From the NCBI GenBank assembly GCA_017395045.1, contig JAFPWG010000012.1:124001-188000 (forward strand): 64,000 bases of DNA, written 5' to 3'. Shown here one piece after another: positions 53,888-62,398 of this stretch (positions are counted from its first letter, which is position 1; the number at the start of each line of letters is the position of its first letter). A program made the translations under genes and the position numbers. The notes beneath the pieces are model-generated. The model searched no databases, was not told where the DNA came from, and saw nothing but the letters and a program-made list of their open reading frames with translations. The stretch is from Bacteroidales bacterium (lineage in GTDB: Bacteria > Bacteroidota > Bacteroidia > Bacteroidales > UBA932).

Positions 53888-56800
53888 CTATTTCCGGATC
53901 ACTTCGAACTTGTCCACGCCGATACGGCGGAGATCCTGGATGAGTTCTGTGGTTACACCCACCTGGAACTTGTTGGATTTGAACTGGATGCGGTAGTGCG
54001 TCTGCGGGTCGTACAGGAAGATTTCCAGGGGAATGGACCCCTTGTTCCGTTTCACGACGGCAACGAGGTCTTCCCGGAAACGGGGAGTAAGCATCGGGGT
54101 TTCCACGTTGATGCTGAAGCCTTTGAGCAATTCGGCGGAGACGTTGCCCAGCATGGTCGCTTTCTTGAGCTTGAAAGCGTAGGGTGCGGTTTTCCCCTGT
54201 GCGCGCTCCTCCTGCTTGAGCATCCATTTCTCCTCGATGACGCCTTCCAGGAACAGGGCATTGTGCGGAATCATGTATTGGAAGAAATCCTCGTGGTCTT
54301 TAGCGAACAGCGTGAGCTCGTAACTGCCGGAATAGTCTTCCAGCATCGTCCTGGAATAGGGGGATCCTTTCTTCGTGAGGAGCTGCTTGTAGTCCGTCAC
54401 CAGGCCCGCGATGCATACCTTGGCGGGTTTCCGGGCCAGCTCGCACTCTGAGATGTGGTTCGCAAGGTTCGCCAGCTCGCAGGTGGTGAAACTGTCCATC
54501 TCGAACCGGTACTTGTCCAGCGGATGGGACGAAAGGTACATGCCCACGAGCTCTTTCTCCTTCTGCAGGAAACTCAGGAAATCCTCCTCTCCGGTCATCT
54601 CCGGTACGACAGGCCGCTCGGGCTTCATTTCCTCGATGTCGCCGAACAGGGATGCGGCCGCATCAACCGTGTCGTTCCGGAACAGTTCTCCGTACCGGAC
54701 GATCTCGTCGATGAACGGCTGTCCGCTGCGACCCGGAAGCTCGTACTGGCGGCGCTTGATTCCGAAGCCGTCCAAGGCTCCGGCGTACACGAGCGTCTCG
54801 AAGGCCTTGCGGTTCACGACGCCGCCCATCCGCTCCACGAAATCGTAGATGTCGGTGTACAGGCCGTTCTCGTTGCGGTCCTTCAGGATCAGGTCCACGA
54901 TGTTGGCTCCGAATCCCTTCATGCCGCCAAGGGAAAAGCGAACGTCGCCGTCCTTGTTCACGGTATAGGTCGATGAACTCTCGTTCACGTCCGGACTCAG
55001 GATCCGGATGCCGTGTCCGCGGGCGTCGTCCATGATCTTCCGGATTTCCTCCATGCTCTTCGCGTAGGTGAGGCAGGAAGCGAAGAACTCGGACGGATAG
55101 TGGCACTTGAGCCAGCCCGTCTGGTAGCTCACCCATGCATAGCACGTAGCGTGCGACTTGTTGAAGGCGTACTGGGCGAACTTCTCCCAGTCTTTCCAGA
55201 TCTTGTCCAGGACCTTCTCCGGGTGGCCGTTCGCCATGCCGCCTTCCATGAACTTGTCTTTCAGGGAGTTCAGGATGTCAATCTGCTTCTTGCCCATCGC
55301 TTTGCGGAGCTTGTCCGCCTCGCCCTTGGTGAAGCCGGCGAGTTTCTGGGACAGCAGCATCACCTGCTCCTGGTATACGGTCACGCCGTAGGTGTCCTCC
55401 AGATATTCGGCCATTTCCGGAAGGTCGTACTCGATGGCCTGCTCGCCCTGCTTGCGCGCGACGAAATCCGGGATATAGTCCATCGGCCCCGGCCGGTAGA
55501 GGGCGTTCATGGCGATGAGGTCCTCGAAACGGGTGGGGCGGAGCTTTTGCAGCCAGGTCTGCATGCCCTCGGATTCGAACTGGAACACGCTCACCGTGTC
55601 GCCGCGGCCGTAGAGTTCGTAGGTGGGCTTGTCGTCAATGGGAATGGCCTCGATGTCGATGTCTTCGCCGAAACGCTCTTTGATGAGGTTCAGGCAGTTG
55701 TGGATGATGGAAAGGGTGATGAGGCCGAGGAAGTCCATCTTGAGCATGCCCACGTCCTCGATGTAGTGGCCGTCGTACTGGGATGTGCGCACGTACTCTC
55801 CTGTATCCTTGTCCTTGGAAAGGGTGACGGGAAGGTAATTGGTCAGGTCGCCCCGACCGATGATGGTCGCGCAGGCGTGCATGCCCACCTGGCGTACGCA
55901 CCCTTCCAGGGCCTGGGCATACTTGAGCACCTCCTTGTTGAGTTCGGGCCCGTTGTTGAGCTCCTCGATGAACTCCGGAACCAGACGGTAGCAATTTTTG
56001 AGGGTGATCTTCACATCGACGTCTTCCAAGCCCTTCTGGAAGGTCTTCCGGACACCGTCTACCTCCTTCTCCACCACCTTGAAGCCGGGCTTCAGCTCGT
56101 CCAGTTTCGGGTTGAAGGGATACTCCTTCTCCTTCTTTTCGCTCAGGCGGTCCGGAACCATCTTCGCGAGGCGGTTGGACTCGTCGATGGACACCCGGCT
56201 GATGCGGGCGACGTCCTTGATGGCGCTCTTTGCGGCCATCGTGCCGAAGGTGATGACGCGGGACACGTGGTCCGTCCCATACTTCTTCTCCACGTAGCCG
56301 TGTGCCTTGGTCAGGTCTTCGAAGTCCACGTCGATATCCGGCATGGAGATGCGGTCCGGGTTGAGGAAACGCTCGAACAGGAGTTGGTACCGAATGGGGT
56401 CCAAGTTCGTGATTTTCAAGCAGTATGCGACTACCGAACCGGCCGCGGAGCCGCGGCCCGGACCCACCATGGACCCCATTGCGCGGGAGGCGGCGATATA
56501 GTCCTGGACAATCAGGAAGTAGTCCGGGAAGCCCATGCGGGAGATGGTCTTGAGTTCGAAGTCGATGCGTTCGCGCTGTACCTCGTTCAGCTCCTCCCCG
56601 TACCGGTCATGGGCACCCTTGTATGTCAGATGGCACAGGTAGGCGACCGAATGGCAGAAGCCGTCACCGCGGTAGTTGCCTTTCTTGTCGCAGCGGCCGG
56701 CATCGATGACGTCCTTGTATTTCTCCATCTGCGCGTCAATCTCGCCCATGAAGGCCGGGTCGATTTCGAACACCGGCAGGATGGGGTCGCAGTCGATGGA

Positions 56801-57637
56801 ATAGTCCTCCACCTTGTCCAGCACTTCCAGGGTGTTGGAGATGGCCTCCGGATGGTCCGGGAAGAGGGCGAGCATCTCCTCCTCGCTCTTGAGGAACTCC
56901 TGCTGGGTGTAGCGCAGGCGGTCGGGGTCGTCGATGTACGAATTGGTAGTCAGGCAGATAAGCCGGTCATGGACCGGGCCGTCCTCCTTCCGGACGAAAT
57001 GCACGTCGTTGGTCGCGACCACCTTCACGTGGTGCTTCTCCGCCATTTCGAAGATGACCTTGTTATAGACCATCTGGTTGTCGTACACTTCCTGGGAAAG
57101 GCCGGGCACCTCCGTCTTGTGGAGCATCACCTCCAGGTAGTAATCGTCGCCGAATACATTCTTGTGCCATTCGATGACTTTGTCCACCTGGTCCATGTCG
57201 CCCGAGAGAATGGCGCGCGGCACCTCTCCCGCCATGCAGGCCGAGCTGCAGATCAGGCCCTCGTGGTATTTCTCCAGGACCTCGTGGCTGATGCGCGGAC
57301 GGTAGTACATGCCCTCGATGTGCGCCGTGGACACGATCTTCACCAGGTTCTTGTAACCCTGCAGGTTCTTTGCCAGGAGGATCAGGTGCCAGTATCCTTT
57401 TTCCTTCACCCGGTGGTCTCCCGCCGACACGTACACCTCGCACCCGATGACCGGCTTTACCGACGGGTGCTTCTTCGCGTACTTGAAAAACTCCTTCACG
57501 CCGTACATGTTGCCGTGGTCCGTGATGGCCAGTCCGGGCATGCCGAGCTCTTCGGCCCGGTTGAACAGGTTCTCGATGGACGACTGGCCGTCCAGGATGG
57601 AATACTGGGTATGTACGTGCAGATGGACGAAGGACAT
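53888..57637 (-). CDS. dnaE: DNA polymerase III subunit alpha
   Basis: A protein of 1249 residues. It starts MSFVHLHVHTQYSILDGQSS, the PHP domain with its metal-binding HLHVHTQYS. The polymerase active-site motif is PDIDVDF, with SAAGSVVAYCLKI and GPGRGSAAGS nearby. The finger region has LYRPGPMDYIPDFV. The C-terminal part contains helix-hairpin-helix, OB-fold and tail domains (QKEKELVGMYLSSHPLDKY). It is the main replicative polymerase. The start follows a -7 box 20 bp upstream. Confidence 0.97.
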   Translation of the reverse strand: MSFVHLHVHTQYSILDGQSSIENLFNRAEELGMPGLAITDHGNMYGVKEFFKYAKKHPSVKPVIGCEVYVSAGDHRVKEKGYWHLILLAKNLQGYKNLVKIVSTAHIEGMYYRPRISHEVLEKYHEGLICSSACMAGEVPRAILSGDMDQVDKVIEWHKNVFGDDYYLEVMLHKTEVPGLSQEVYDNQMVYNKVIFEMAEKHHVKVVATNDVHFVRKEDGPVHDRLICLTTNSYIDDPDRLRYTQQEFLKSEEEMLALFPDHPEAISNTLEVLDKVEDYSIDCDPILPVFEIDPAFMGEIDAQMEKYKDVIDAGRCDKKGNYRGDGFCHSVAYLCHLTYKGAHDRYGEELNEVQRERIDFELKTISRMGFPDYFLIVQDYIAASRAMGSMVGPGRGSAAGSVVAYCLKITNLDPIRYQLLFERFLNPDRISMPDIDVDFEDLTKAHGYVEKKYGTDHVSRVITFGTMAAKSAIKDVARISRVSIDESNRLAKMVPDRLSEKKEKEYPFNPKLDELKPGFKVVEKEVDGVRKTFQKGLEDVDVKITLKNCYRLVPEFIEELNNGPELNKEVLKYAQALEGCVRQVGMHACATIIGRGDLTNYLPVTLSKDKDTGEYVRTSQYDGHYIEDVGMLKMDFLGLITLSIIHNCLNLIKERFGEDIDIEAIPIDDKPTYELYGRGDTVSVFQFESEGMQTWLQKLRPTRFEDLIAMNALYRPGPMDYIPDFVARKQGEQAIEYDLPEMAEYLEDTYGVTVYQEQVMLLSQKLAGFTKGEADKLRKAMGKKQIDILNSLKDKFMEGGMANGHPEKVLDKIWKDWEKFAQYAFNKSHATCYAWVSYQTGWLKCHYPSEFFASCLTYAKSMEEIRKIMDDARGHGIRILSPDVNESSSTYTVNKDGDVRFSLGGMKGFGANIVDLILKDRNENGLYTDIYDFVERMGGVVNRKAFETLVYAGALDGFGIKRRQYELPGRSGQPFIDEIVRYGELFRNDTVDAAASLFGDIEEMKPERPVVPEMTGEEDFLSFLQKEKELVGMYLSSHPLDKYRFEMDSFTTCELANLANHISECELARKPAKVCIAGLVTDYKQLLTKKGSPYSRTMLEDYSGSYELTLFAKDHEDFFQYMIPHNALFLEGVIEEKWMLKQEERAQGKTAPYAFKLKKATMLGNVSAELLKGFSINVETPMLTPRFREDLVAVVKRNKGSIPLEIFLYDPQTHYRIQFKSNKFQVGVTTELIQDLRRIGVDKFEVIRK

Positions 57638-57657
57638 GGTGCGGTCTGTTAGGATAA

Positions 57658-57665
57658 CAAAGATA
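57658..57665 (-). promoter_or_regulatory. -7 box for dnaE
   Basis: The reverse strand reads TATCTTTG, a full match, with 20 bases to the ATG. Confidence 0.7.
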
Positions 57666-57719
57666 GCACTAAGCCCTGAATTCTCCGAAAAAAGTTATCA
57701 ACACCCGCGGCGGCAGGGA

Positions 57720-58712
57720 TCATTTCCATCCCTGAGCCTTTACGGGGAACTCGACGCCTTCCGGGGTAACCATGACCGCACCCACCTCGGGCTGGGCCAT
57801 GTGGCCGATGATGTCGAAGGTCTGGAAATCCCGGCGGAACCTTTCCAGGTGCAGGATGGGCACGGTGAACAGCAGGCGCATGTCGTCGCCGCCGTTGAAC
57901 GCCGCTGAGATGGGGTCGATGTCCAGCTGCTTGCCCAGCTGGAAGGAATTGCCCTCGAAGGGAATCTTGTCGGCATAGACCTTGGCGCCCAGGCCGCTGT
58001 CGCGGACGAGGCGCTTCAGCGCGTCGCCGAGACCGCGGGTGACGAAGTAGCCGTAGGACGGGTAGATCTCCGCATCTTCCAGTCTGGAAACGACCGAAGC
58101 ATCCAGTTCCGGACGCAGATAATCGCCCACCAGCATGCGCCAGGGGGCCATGTCGGGCTGCTTTCCCGTCTTTTCGAAGTCCTTCCGCCCCCGCTCCAGA
58201 ACCTGCAGGCCCAGATAGGCCGCACCCAGGCTGCCCGAGACACAGAGCAGGTCCTTCGACTTGGCGGCGAGCCGCCGCTTGTCGGTCAGGAGGGACGTTT
58301 CCCCGGTCGCCGCCATGCTGATGTACAGGCCGTTGTTTGACGGCTGCAGGTCCAGGTTCACGGCCTCGAAGCCGTGTTCCTTCGCCGCGACGGCGATGCC
58401 CAGCCACAGGTCCTTGACCTGGTCCAGGTCCAGTTTCGCAGAGATGCCCAGGATCACGTTCAGCAGCTTCGGGTGCGCGAGGGTGGCGTACAGTTCGCCG
58501 GTCACGCCCACGACGCATTTGTATCCCAGGTGCTTGAAGGGGAAATAGACGAGGTTGAAGTCGATGCCTTCCAGGTACATCCGCGCGGCGGTATGCACCT
58601 TGCCGCCCTTGTCGGCCGTATAGACCAGACCCGGGACGGGCTGATAAGCACAGAGGCGATAGAGCTGGTCTATCGCCTCTGCCTTTCCGATATCCGAAAA
58701 GTGTTCGGCCAT
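57720..58712 (-). CDS. AIR synthase/ThiL-like protein with divergent N-terminus
   Basis: A protein of 330 residues. The C-terminal two-thirds looks like ThiL, thiamine-monophosphate kinase: DLLCVSGSLGAAYLGLQVLERG, and AFNGGDDMRLLFTVP near the end. The first 60 residues, however, lack the GDDAA and catalytic aspartate run of true ThiL and read GLVYTADKGGKVHTAARM followed by YLEGIDFNLVYFPFKHLGYK. It is thus a related ATP-binding fold protein whose catalysis is uncertain. It is one base after tonB copy 1 in the same operon, an unexpected partner. Confidence 0.72.
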   Translation of the reverse strand: MAEHFSDIGKAEAIDQLYRLCAYQPVPGLVYTADKGGKVHTAARMYLEGIDFNLVYFPFKHLGYKCVVGVTGELYATLAHPKLLNVILGISAKLDLDQVKDLWLGIAVAAKEHGFEAVNLDLQPSNNGLYISMAATGETSLLTDKRRLAAKSKDLLCVSGSLGAAYLGLQVLERGRKDFEKTGKQPDMAPWRMLVGDYLRPELDASVVSRLEDAEIYPSYGYFVTRGLGDALKRLVRDSGLGAKVYADKIPFEGNSFQLGKQLDIDPISAAFNGGDDMRLLFTVPILHLERFRRDFQTFDIIGHMAQPEVGAVMVTPEGVEFPVKAQGWK

Positions 58713-58713
58713 G

Positions 58714-59406
58714 TTAGCGGAGCTGGAAGATCACCGGGAAGGTGTAGGTCACCTTGACGGCGCGGTCACGCTGCTTGCCCGGCTTCCACTTCGGGGAGCT
58801 GGAGACGACACGGACGGCCTCCTTGTCCAGGGACTCGTCCACGCCGCGCAGGACCTTCACGTTGGTCACGCGGCCGTCGGCCTCCACGGTGAACTGCAGG
58901 GTCACACGGCCCTGGACACCGTTCTCTTTCGCGATTTCAGGATAGACGAGACGGGAGTTCACCCACTTTGAGAACTCGTTCGCATCGCCGCCGTTGAAGG
59001 ACGGCTTCTGCTCCACGAGCTGGAACGGGATGGCTTCCTCTTCGACTTCCTCTTCCACGACTTCGGCTTCCTTGTAGTCCATGATCTCGACGCCGGTGTT
59101 GTCGTCTTCGAGGTTCATGAACATGTCGTCATCGAGCTTGATGTCATCGTCCACGATGTCGATCTGGTCGGAGAGCACGGGGATGTTCGGTGCCTCGGGC
59201 GGCGGCGGAGGGGTCTCGTTCTGGATGGCGACCATCTCTTCTTCCACGACGACCTGGGTGGTATCCTCCAGGGTGGCCACGGCGGCGTCCTTGGTAGAAT
59301 ACTCGAAAGCGCCGTAGACGACAAGAAGCGCGGCGACGAGGCCGATCTCCGTGAAGAGGAGCTTCTTGTTCTCCAGGCTGGCTTTTTCGGATTTCTTGAT
59401 TTCCAT
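58714..59406 (-). CDS. TonB-family energy transducer, copy 1
   Basis: A protein of 230 residues. An N-terminal cytoplasmic piece MEIKKSEKASLENKK is followed by a single membrane helix (about 17-34), a proline- and acid-rich periplasmic linker (ETPPPPPEAPNIPVLSDQ, then a run rich in D and E), and a C-terminal TonB domain at about 150-230 (FSKWVNSRLVYPEIAKENGV, GRVTLQFTVEADGRVTNV, SPKWKPGKQRDRAV). It transmits proton-gradient energy to outer-membrane receptors. It is followed by the ThiL-like gene after one base. Confidence 0.93.
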   Translation of the reverse strand: MEIKKSEKASLENKKLLFTEIGLVAALLVVYGAFEYSTKDAAVATLEDTTQVVVEEEMVAIQNETPPPPPEAPNIPVLSDQIDIVDDDIKLDDDMFMNLEDDNTGVEIMDYKEAEVVEEEVEEEAIPFQLVEQKPSFNGGDANEFSKWVNSRLVYPEIAKENGVQGRVTLQFTVEADGRVTNVKVLRGVDESLDKEAVRVVSSSPKWKPGKQRDRAVKVTYTFPVIFQLR

Positions 59407-59436
59407 ATCGGTTGTTTTAATGGTTTTTCACTGATG

Positions 59437-59468
59437 CAAAGGTCGGCATTATCTTTCAATGCGCCAAA
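59437..59468 (-). promoter_or_regulatory. Promoter for tonB copy 1
   Basis: On the reverse strand TTTG (59465-59468), 20 bases, then GACCTTTG (59437-59444), seven of eight matches to the -7 box. The start codon is 30 bp downstream. Confidence 0.6.
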
Positions 59469-59522
59469 AAAACGACCGTGATCTTTCTCGCAAGGGTTAA
59501 TTGTCACGCATTGATTATCAAT

Positions 59523-59561
59523 AGGTTGCGTGGAAAGGGGTTCGCCCTTTTCTCGCAACCT
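59523..59561 (-). terminator. Terminator after tonB copy 2
   Basis: AGGTTGCGTGGAAAGGG and CCCTTTTCTCGCAACCT pair over 17 bases with two mismatches around five bases. It lies 30 bp after the stop of copy 2 in the 184-bp gap between the tandem tonB genes; nothing else coding-like is visible there. Confidence 0.65.
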
Positions 59562-59590
59562 GTAAAATTCGGGGCCGGAAAGGCCTGTTT

Positions 59591-60280
59591 TTACCGCAGG
59601 CTGAAGACGACCGGGAAGGTGTAGGAGACCTTGGCGGCGCGGTCGCGCTGACGGCCGGGTTCCCATTTCGGGGAAGAAGAGACGACGCGTACCGCTTCCC
59701 TGGAAAGAGACTCGTCCGGGGAACTGAGCACCTCCACGTCGCGAACGCGTCCGTCCGTGTCGATGGTGAACCGAAGGGTGACGCGACCCTGGACACCGTT
59801 GTCCTTCGCAACTTCGGGATAGACGGAATGGGCATAGACCCACTTGGAGAAATCATTCGCGGGCCCACCCTGGAAAGTGGGTTTCCTATCCACCAGCACG
59901 AAGGGTATCACCTCGTCCTCCACCTCCTCTTCCACGACTTCCTGGTGGATGTATTCCCTGATGTCGACGGGGAGGCTCTGGTCGTCCAGGTTCTGGAAGT
60001 CCAGTTCCACGGCCACGTCGTCCTCCACGATCTCGATTTCGTCGGAGAGCATAGGCAAGGCGGGGACTTCCGGTGCGAGCGGGGGCGTATCCAGCGGGAT
60101 GGCCAGGATGTCATCTTCGTCATCGATAATGGTATTCCCCTGCAGGAGGGCAACTTCCTTCGCGCGGGTGGAGCTTTCAAAACCCGCGAAGACCACGAGG
60201 AGGGCCGCGATGAGCCCCAGCTCGGCAAAGATCAGCCGCTTGTTCTCCAGGCTGGCCTTTTCTGTTTTCTTGATTTCCAT
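59591..60280 (-). CDS. TonB-family energy transducer, copy 2
   Basis: A protein of 229 residues, a clear paralogue of copy 1 in the same orientation. Both share MEIKK-EKASLENK at the start, a helix at 17-34, a proline/acid-rich linker (LDTPPLAPEVPALPMLSDE) and the same C-terminal domain (FSKWVYAHSVYPEVAKDNGV, SPKWEPGRQRDRAAKVSYTF). The linker and the loops differ most. Start MEIKKTEK at 60280 agrees with copy 1; an upstream ATG at 60313 lies in the promoter. Two copies may serve different receptors or conditions. Confidence 0.93.
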   Translation of the reverse strand: MEIKKTEKASLENKRLIFAELGLIAALLVVFAGFESSTRAKEVALLQGNTIIDDEDDILAIPLDTPPLAPEVPALPMLSDEIEIVEDDVAVELDFQNLDDQSLPVDIREYIHQEVVEEEVEDEVIPFVLVDRKPTFQGGPANDFSKWVYAHSVYPEVAKDNGVQGRVTLRFTIDTDGRVRDVEVLSSPDESLSREAVRVVSSSPKWEPGRQRDRAAKVSYTFPVVFSLR

Positions 60281-60310
60281 GGCGCAATGATTTAAGGGTT
60301 TGACTTGGTG

Positions 60311-60318
60311 CAAAGTTA
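60311..60318 (-). promoter_or_regulatory. -7 box for tonB copy 2
   Basis: The reverse strand reads TAACTTTG, a full match, 30 bp before the ATG at 60280. Confidence 0.65.
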
Positions 60319-60409
60319 CCCCGGGAAAGGCGCGAAATCAATGACAGCAGGCTGCTGCGAACTCGCGGCAGATTATTGTAACTAACTCACAATCAGTCAT
60401 ATAAAAAGT

Positions 60410-60437
60410 GAGAGGTGCACAAAAAAGTGCACCTCTC
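60410..60437 (-). terminator. Terminator after the LuxR pseudogene
   Basis: GAGAGGTGCAC and GTGCACCTCTC form an 11-bp perfect stem around AAAAAA; on the reverse strand it is followed by CACTTTTT. It lies 20 bp after the HTH stop codon. Confidence 0.8.
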
Positions 60438-60457
60438 CAACGTTATCTCGCAATGTA

Positions 60458-61262
60458 TCAGAGAATTCCCAGTTCGCCTGCCTTGCGGAGCATGTCGGCG
60501 ACGTTTTTGACGCCCATCTTGGCATAGATGTGCTGGCGGTGGGTGTTTACCGTGTGGACGGAAAGGTAGGTGCGCTGGGCGATTTCGGCAGCTTTCAGGC
60601 CTTCGGCGCTCAGGCGGATGATCTCGATCTCGCGCGGGGAAAGGCCGATGTCGGCAATCCGCCGGCTTCGGTCGAGCAGGAGGTTTTCTACGTAGGAGGC
60701 TACTTCCGTGTGCCGCCGATGCGGAGAGGGAGGCGATATTTTCCGCCAAGGCGTTAGCCGGATTTCGAAGATCCTTGGAAAGCAGCAGGGCCAGTACCAG
60801 CAGCCAGGTCCGGAAGCGGCTCCGTTCGATCTCCCGTTCCTTTTCCTGCACTTGGAAGCGGGTTTCCATCTCCTGCAGGGTCTCGTCCTGCTTCTGCTGG
60901 AGATACTTCTGGATATGGAAAACATAGTCGTCGTGCGTGTCCAGGGCTTTTTCACAGGCCCCGGTGCGGGTGTAGAGCCGCACCAGGCGGTCATCCAGGC
61001 TCGAGGCCGTGAGGTGGTCGGAATCCTTCAAAGTCAACAGCACCTGCTCGAAATACCGGATCGCCTCTTCGTTGCGGTCGCCCTGCTGGAACCAGCGGGA
61101 GCGGAACAGGATGCCGTTCCGGCGGAGGCGGGGCAGGTCATAGGTATCGGCCAATGCCTGGCCCTTGTCCAGCCACCCCCCGGCGGTGCGATAAAGATCC
61201 GGGTCGATGGGGGTGTTCCACCGGTTCTTGTTGATATATGCAGTAGAATAAACGCAATGTGA
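60458..61262 (-). pseudogene. Disrupted TPR-LuxR-type membrane regulator
   Basis: The reverse strand encodes one regulator in two frames. The upstream frame (from about 61262 to about 60720) gives TPR-like helices (NEEAIRYFEQVLLTLKDSDH, ACEKALDTHDDYVF), a coiled coil and a membrane helix (RTWLLVLALLLS), then SKDLRNPANALAENIASLS. The next part lies in another frame, ending in a complete LuxR helix-turn-helix (LSPREIEIIRLSAEGLKAAE, TYLSVHTVNTHRQHIYAKMG). The switch is between about 60705 and 60735. The 5' end has an in-frame stop at 61263-61265 and no start codon, so the N-terminal part is also lost. The HTH half may still be translated. Sequencing error remains an option. Confidence 0.75.
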
Positions 61263-61340
61263 TTATTCTGATGCCCACAAAGGCCAGCCGATGTCCTAAG
61301 GGCAGACCCTGTATTTTTACAATAGAGTCCGTCGAATGGA

Positions 61341-61380
61341 AGATTTCTCGACTCCGCCTGCGGCTCCGCTCGAAACGACA
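61341..61380. repeat. Dispersed repeat-like sequence
   Basis: The 40 bases from AGATTTCTCGACTCCGCC to CTCCGCTCGAAACGACA resemble a short intergenic repeat that I recall from many Bacteroidota genomes. It is present once in the window, so repeat status rests on memory. It lies in the 128-bp gap between the pseudogene's lost 5' end and the next gene. The rest of that gap shows no gene. Confidence 0.5.
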
Positions 61381-61390
61381 GGGAGCCCCC

Positions 61391-62377
61391 CTATTTCTCC
61401 AAACACGCGAGGAAATCCTCGCAGTCGTGCGCACCGGAGGCCTTGATGCGTTCCTTGAGGCGGTACAGGCGGTTGTACACGTAGGGCTTGTCCTTCTCCA
61501 GAAGGGTGGAGATCGTAGTGGCGGAGAAACCGGAAGCGGTAAACAGGTATAGGAGGAAGTCTTCGTCCTTCCATTTGGGGAAGGCAGCGCGGAGGCGTTT
61601 CATCACGTCGCCCGTGCGCTCGTTCAGGGACTGCTCCAGGTTCTTCTGCACCCGGGCGTCGCTGCGGAGTCCTTCCACGATGGCTTTCACTTCTCCCAGG
61701 ATGCGGGGCTGCAGGTTCGAGGTCCCTTCAAAGACGTAATACTGTTCGCAGAGGCGGTCCAGCGTGTCCAGGCCGCCGGCGGACGGGCGTCCCGCCGCCT
61801 TGAGGGCGGAGAGTTTCGACTGCAGGTCCTCCGCGGCCGACAGGTAGCGCTCGTTTTCGGCCTGCTTTTCCAGGAGCAGGCGCTCGGTCTGGCTCTTCCG
61901 GGCCCAGAAATACAGCACCAGGGTGGACAGGATGGCGACGAGCAGGATGGCGAACGTGCCCATCCGGCCGCGGGCGCGCTCGATCTCCCGCGCCACGGCG
62001 CCGGCCTTTCGGAAGGAGACCATACCGCTGCCGTACCGTCCCGTCGCCGTCTGGACGGTCCCCGTCAGTTCCCAAACCCGCATCCGGTCCACGGCGGGGC
62101 CGTTCTCCTCGAAATACAGGCGGGCGCGCTGCAGGGCCGCTTCCGCATCGTCGTCCAGGAAATAATAGCTGCGGTAGAAGGCCTCGGCGAAGAGATAATC
62201 GTACTCCGCCTTCTCCCGGTCTGTCGGAAGGTCGGCCCGGGAAACATCGTCCAGCAGGTACAGGGCGCTGTCGGGATGCGCCTCGATGACGCGCGCGGCA
62301 CTGCGCAGCACGACGTTCCTGCCCCCGCAGGAAACCAGGGACAGCAACGCTAGAAGGATGAGGAGCCGGTGCTTCAC
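61391..62377 (-). CDS. Short membrane regulator with TPR-like N-terminus and HTH-like C-terminus
   Basis: A protein of 328 residues from a GTG start, beginning MKHRLLILLALLSLVSCGG, with a lipobox-like cysteine at residue 17. Residues about 30-95 look like a TPR unit (SALYLLDDVSRADL, AEAALQRARLYFEENG). A membrane helix is at about 139-159, followed by a coiled coil. The C-terminal 65 residues (YLFTASGFSATTISTLLEKD, YVYNRLYRLKERIKASGA) look like the helix-turn-helix of TPR-type Bacteroidota regulators. Such proteins are usually 500-600 residues long, so several TPR units may be missing. The -7 box ends four bases before the GTG. Confidence 0.68.
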   Translation of the reverse strand: MKHRLLILLALLSLVSCGGRNVVLRSAARVIEAHPDSALYLLDDVSRADLPTDREKAEYDYLFAEAFYRSYYFLDDDAEAALQRARLYFEENGPAVDRMRVWELTGTVQTATGRYGSGMVSFRKAGAVAREIERARGRMGTFAILLVAILSTLVLYFWARKSQTERLLLEKQAENERYLSAAEDLQSKLSALKAAGRPSAGGLDTLDRLCEQYYVFEGTSNLQPRILGEVKAIVEGLRSDARVQKNLEQSLNERTGDVMKRLRAAFPKWKDEDFLLYLFTASGFSATTISTLLEKDKPYVYNRLYRLKERIKASGAHDCEDFLACLEK

Positions 62378-62381
62378 ACGG

Positions 62382-62389
62382 CAAAGATA
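62382..62389 (-). promoter_or_regulatory. -7 box for the short membrane regulator, probably leaderless
   Basis: The reverse strand reads TATCTTTG then CCGT and the GTG start at 62377. It supports the GTG start. Confidence 0.65.
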
Positions 62390-62398
62390 ATCAAAAAA

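Noticed and set aside
57695..57703. TTATCAACA near dnaE, one mismatch from a DnaA box
   Set aside because: A single near-match in AT-rich DNA is expected by chance and no cluster of boxes is visible, so I do not call an origin.
61138..61434. A 98-residue open frame across the gap between the pseudogene and the short regulator
   Set aside because: It is made of repeat-like and pseudogene sequence in a different frame, with no signals.
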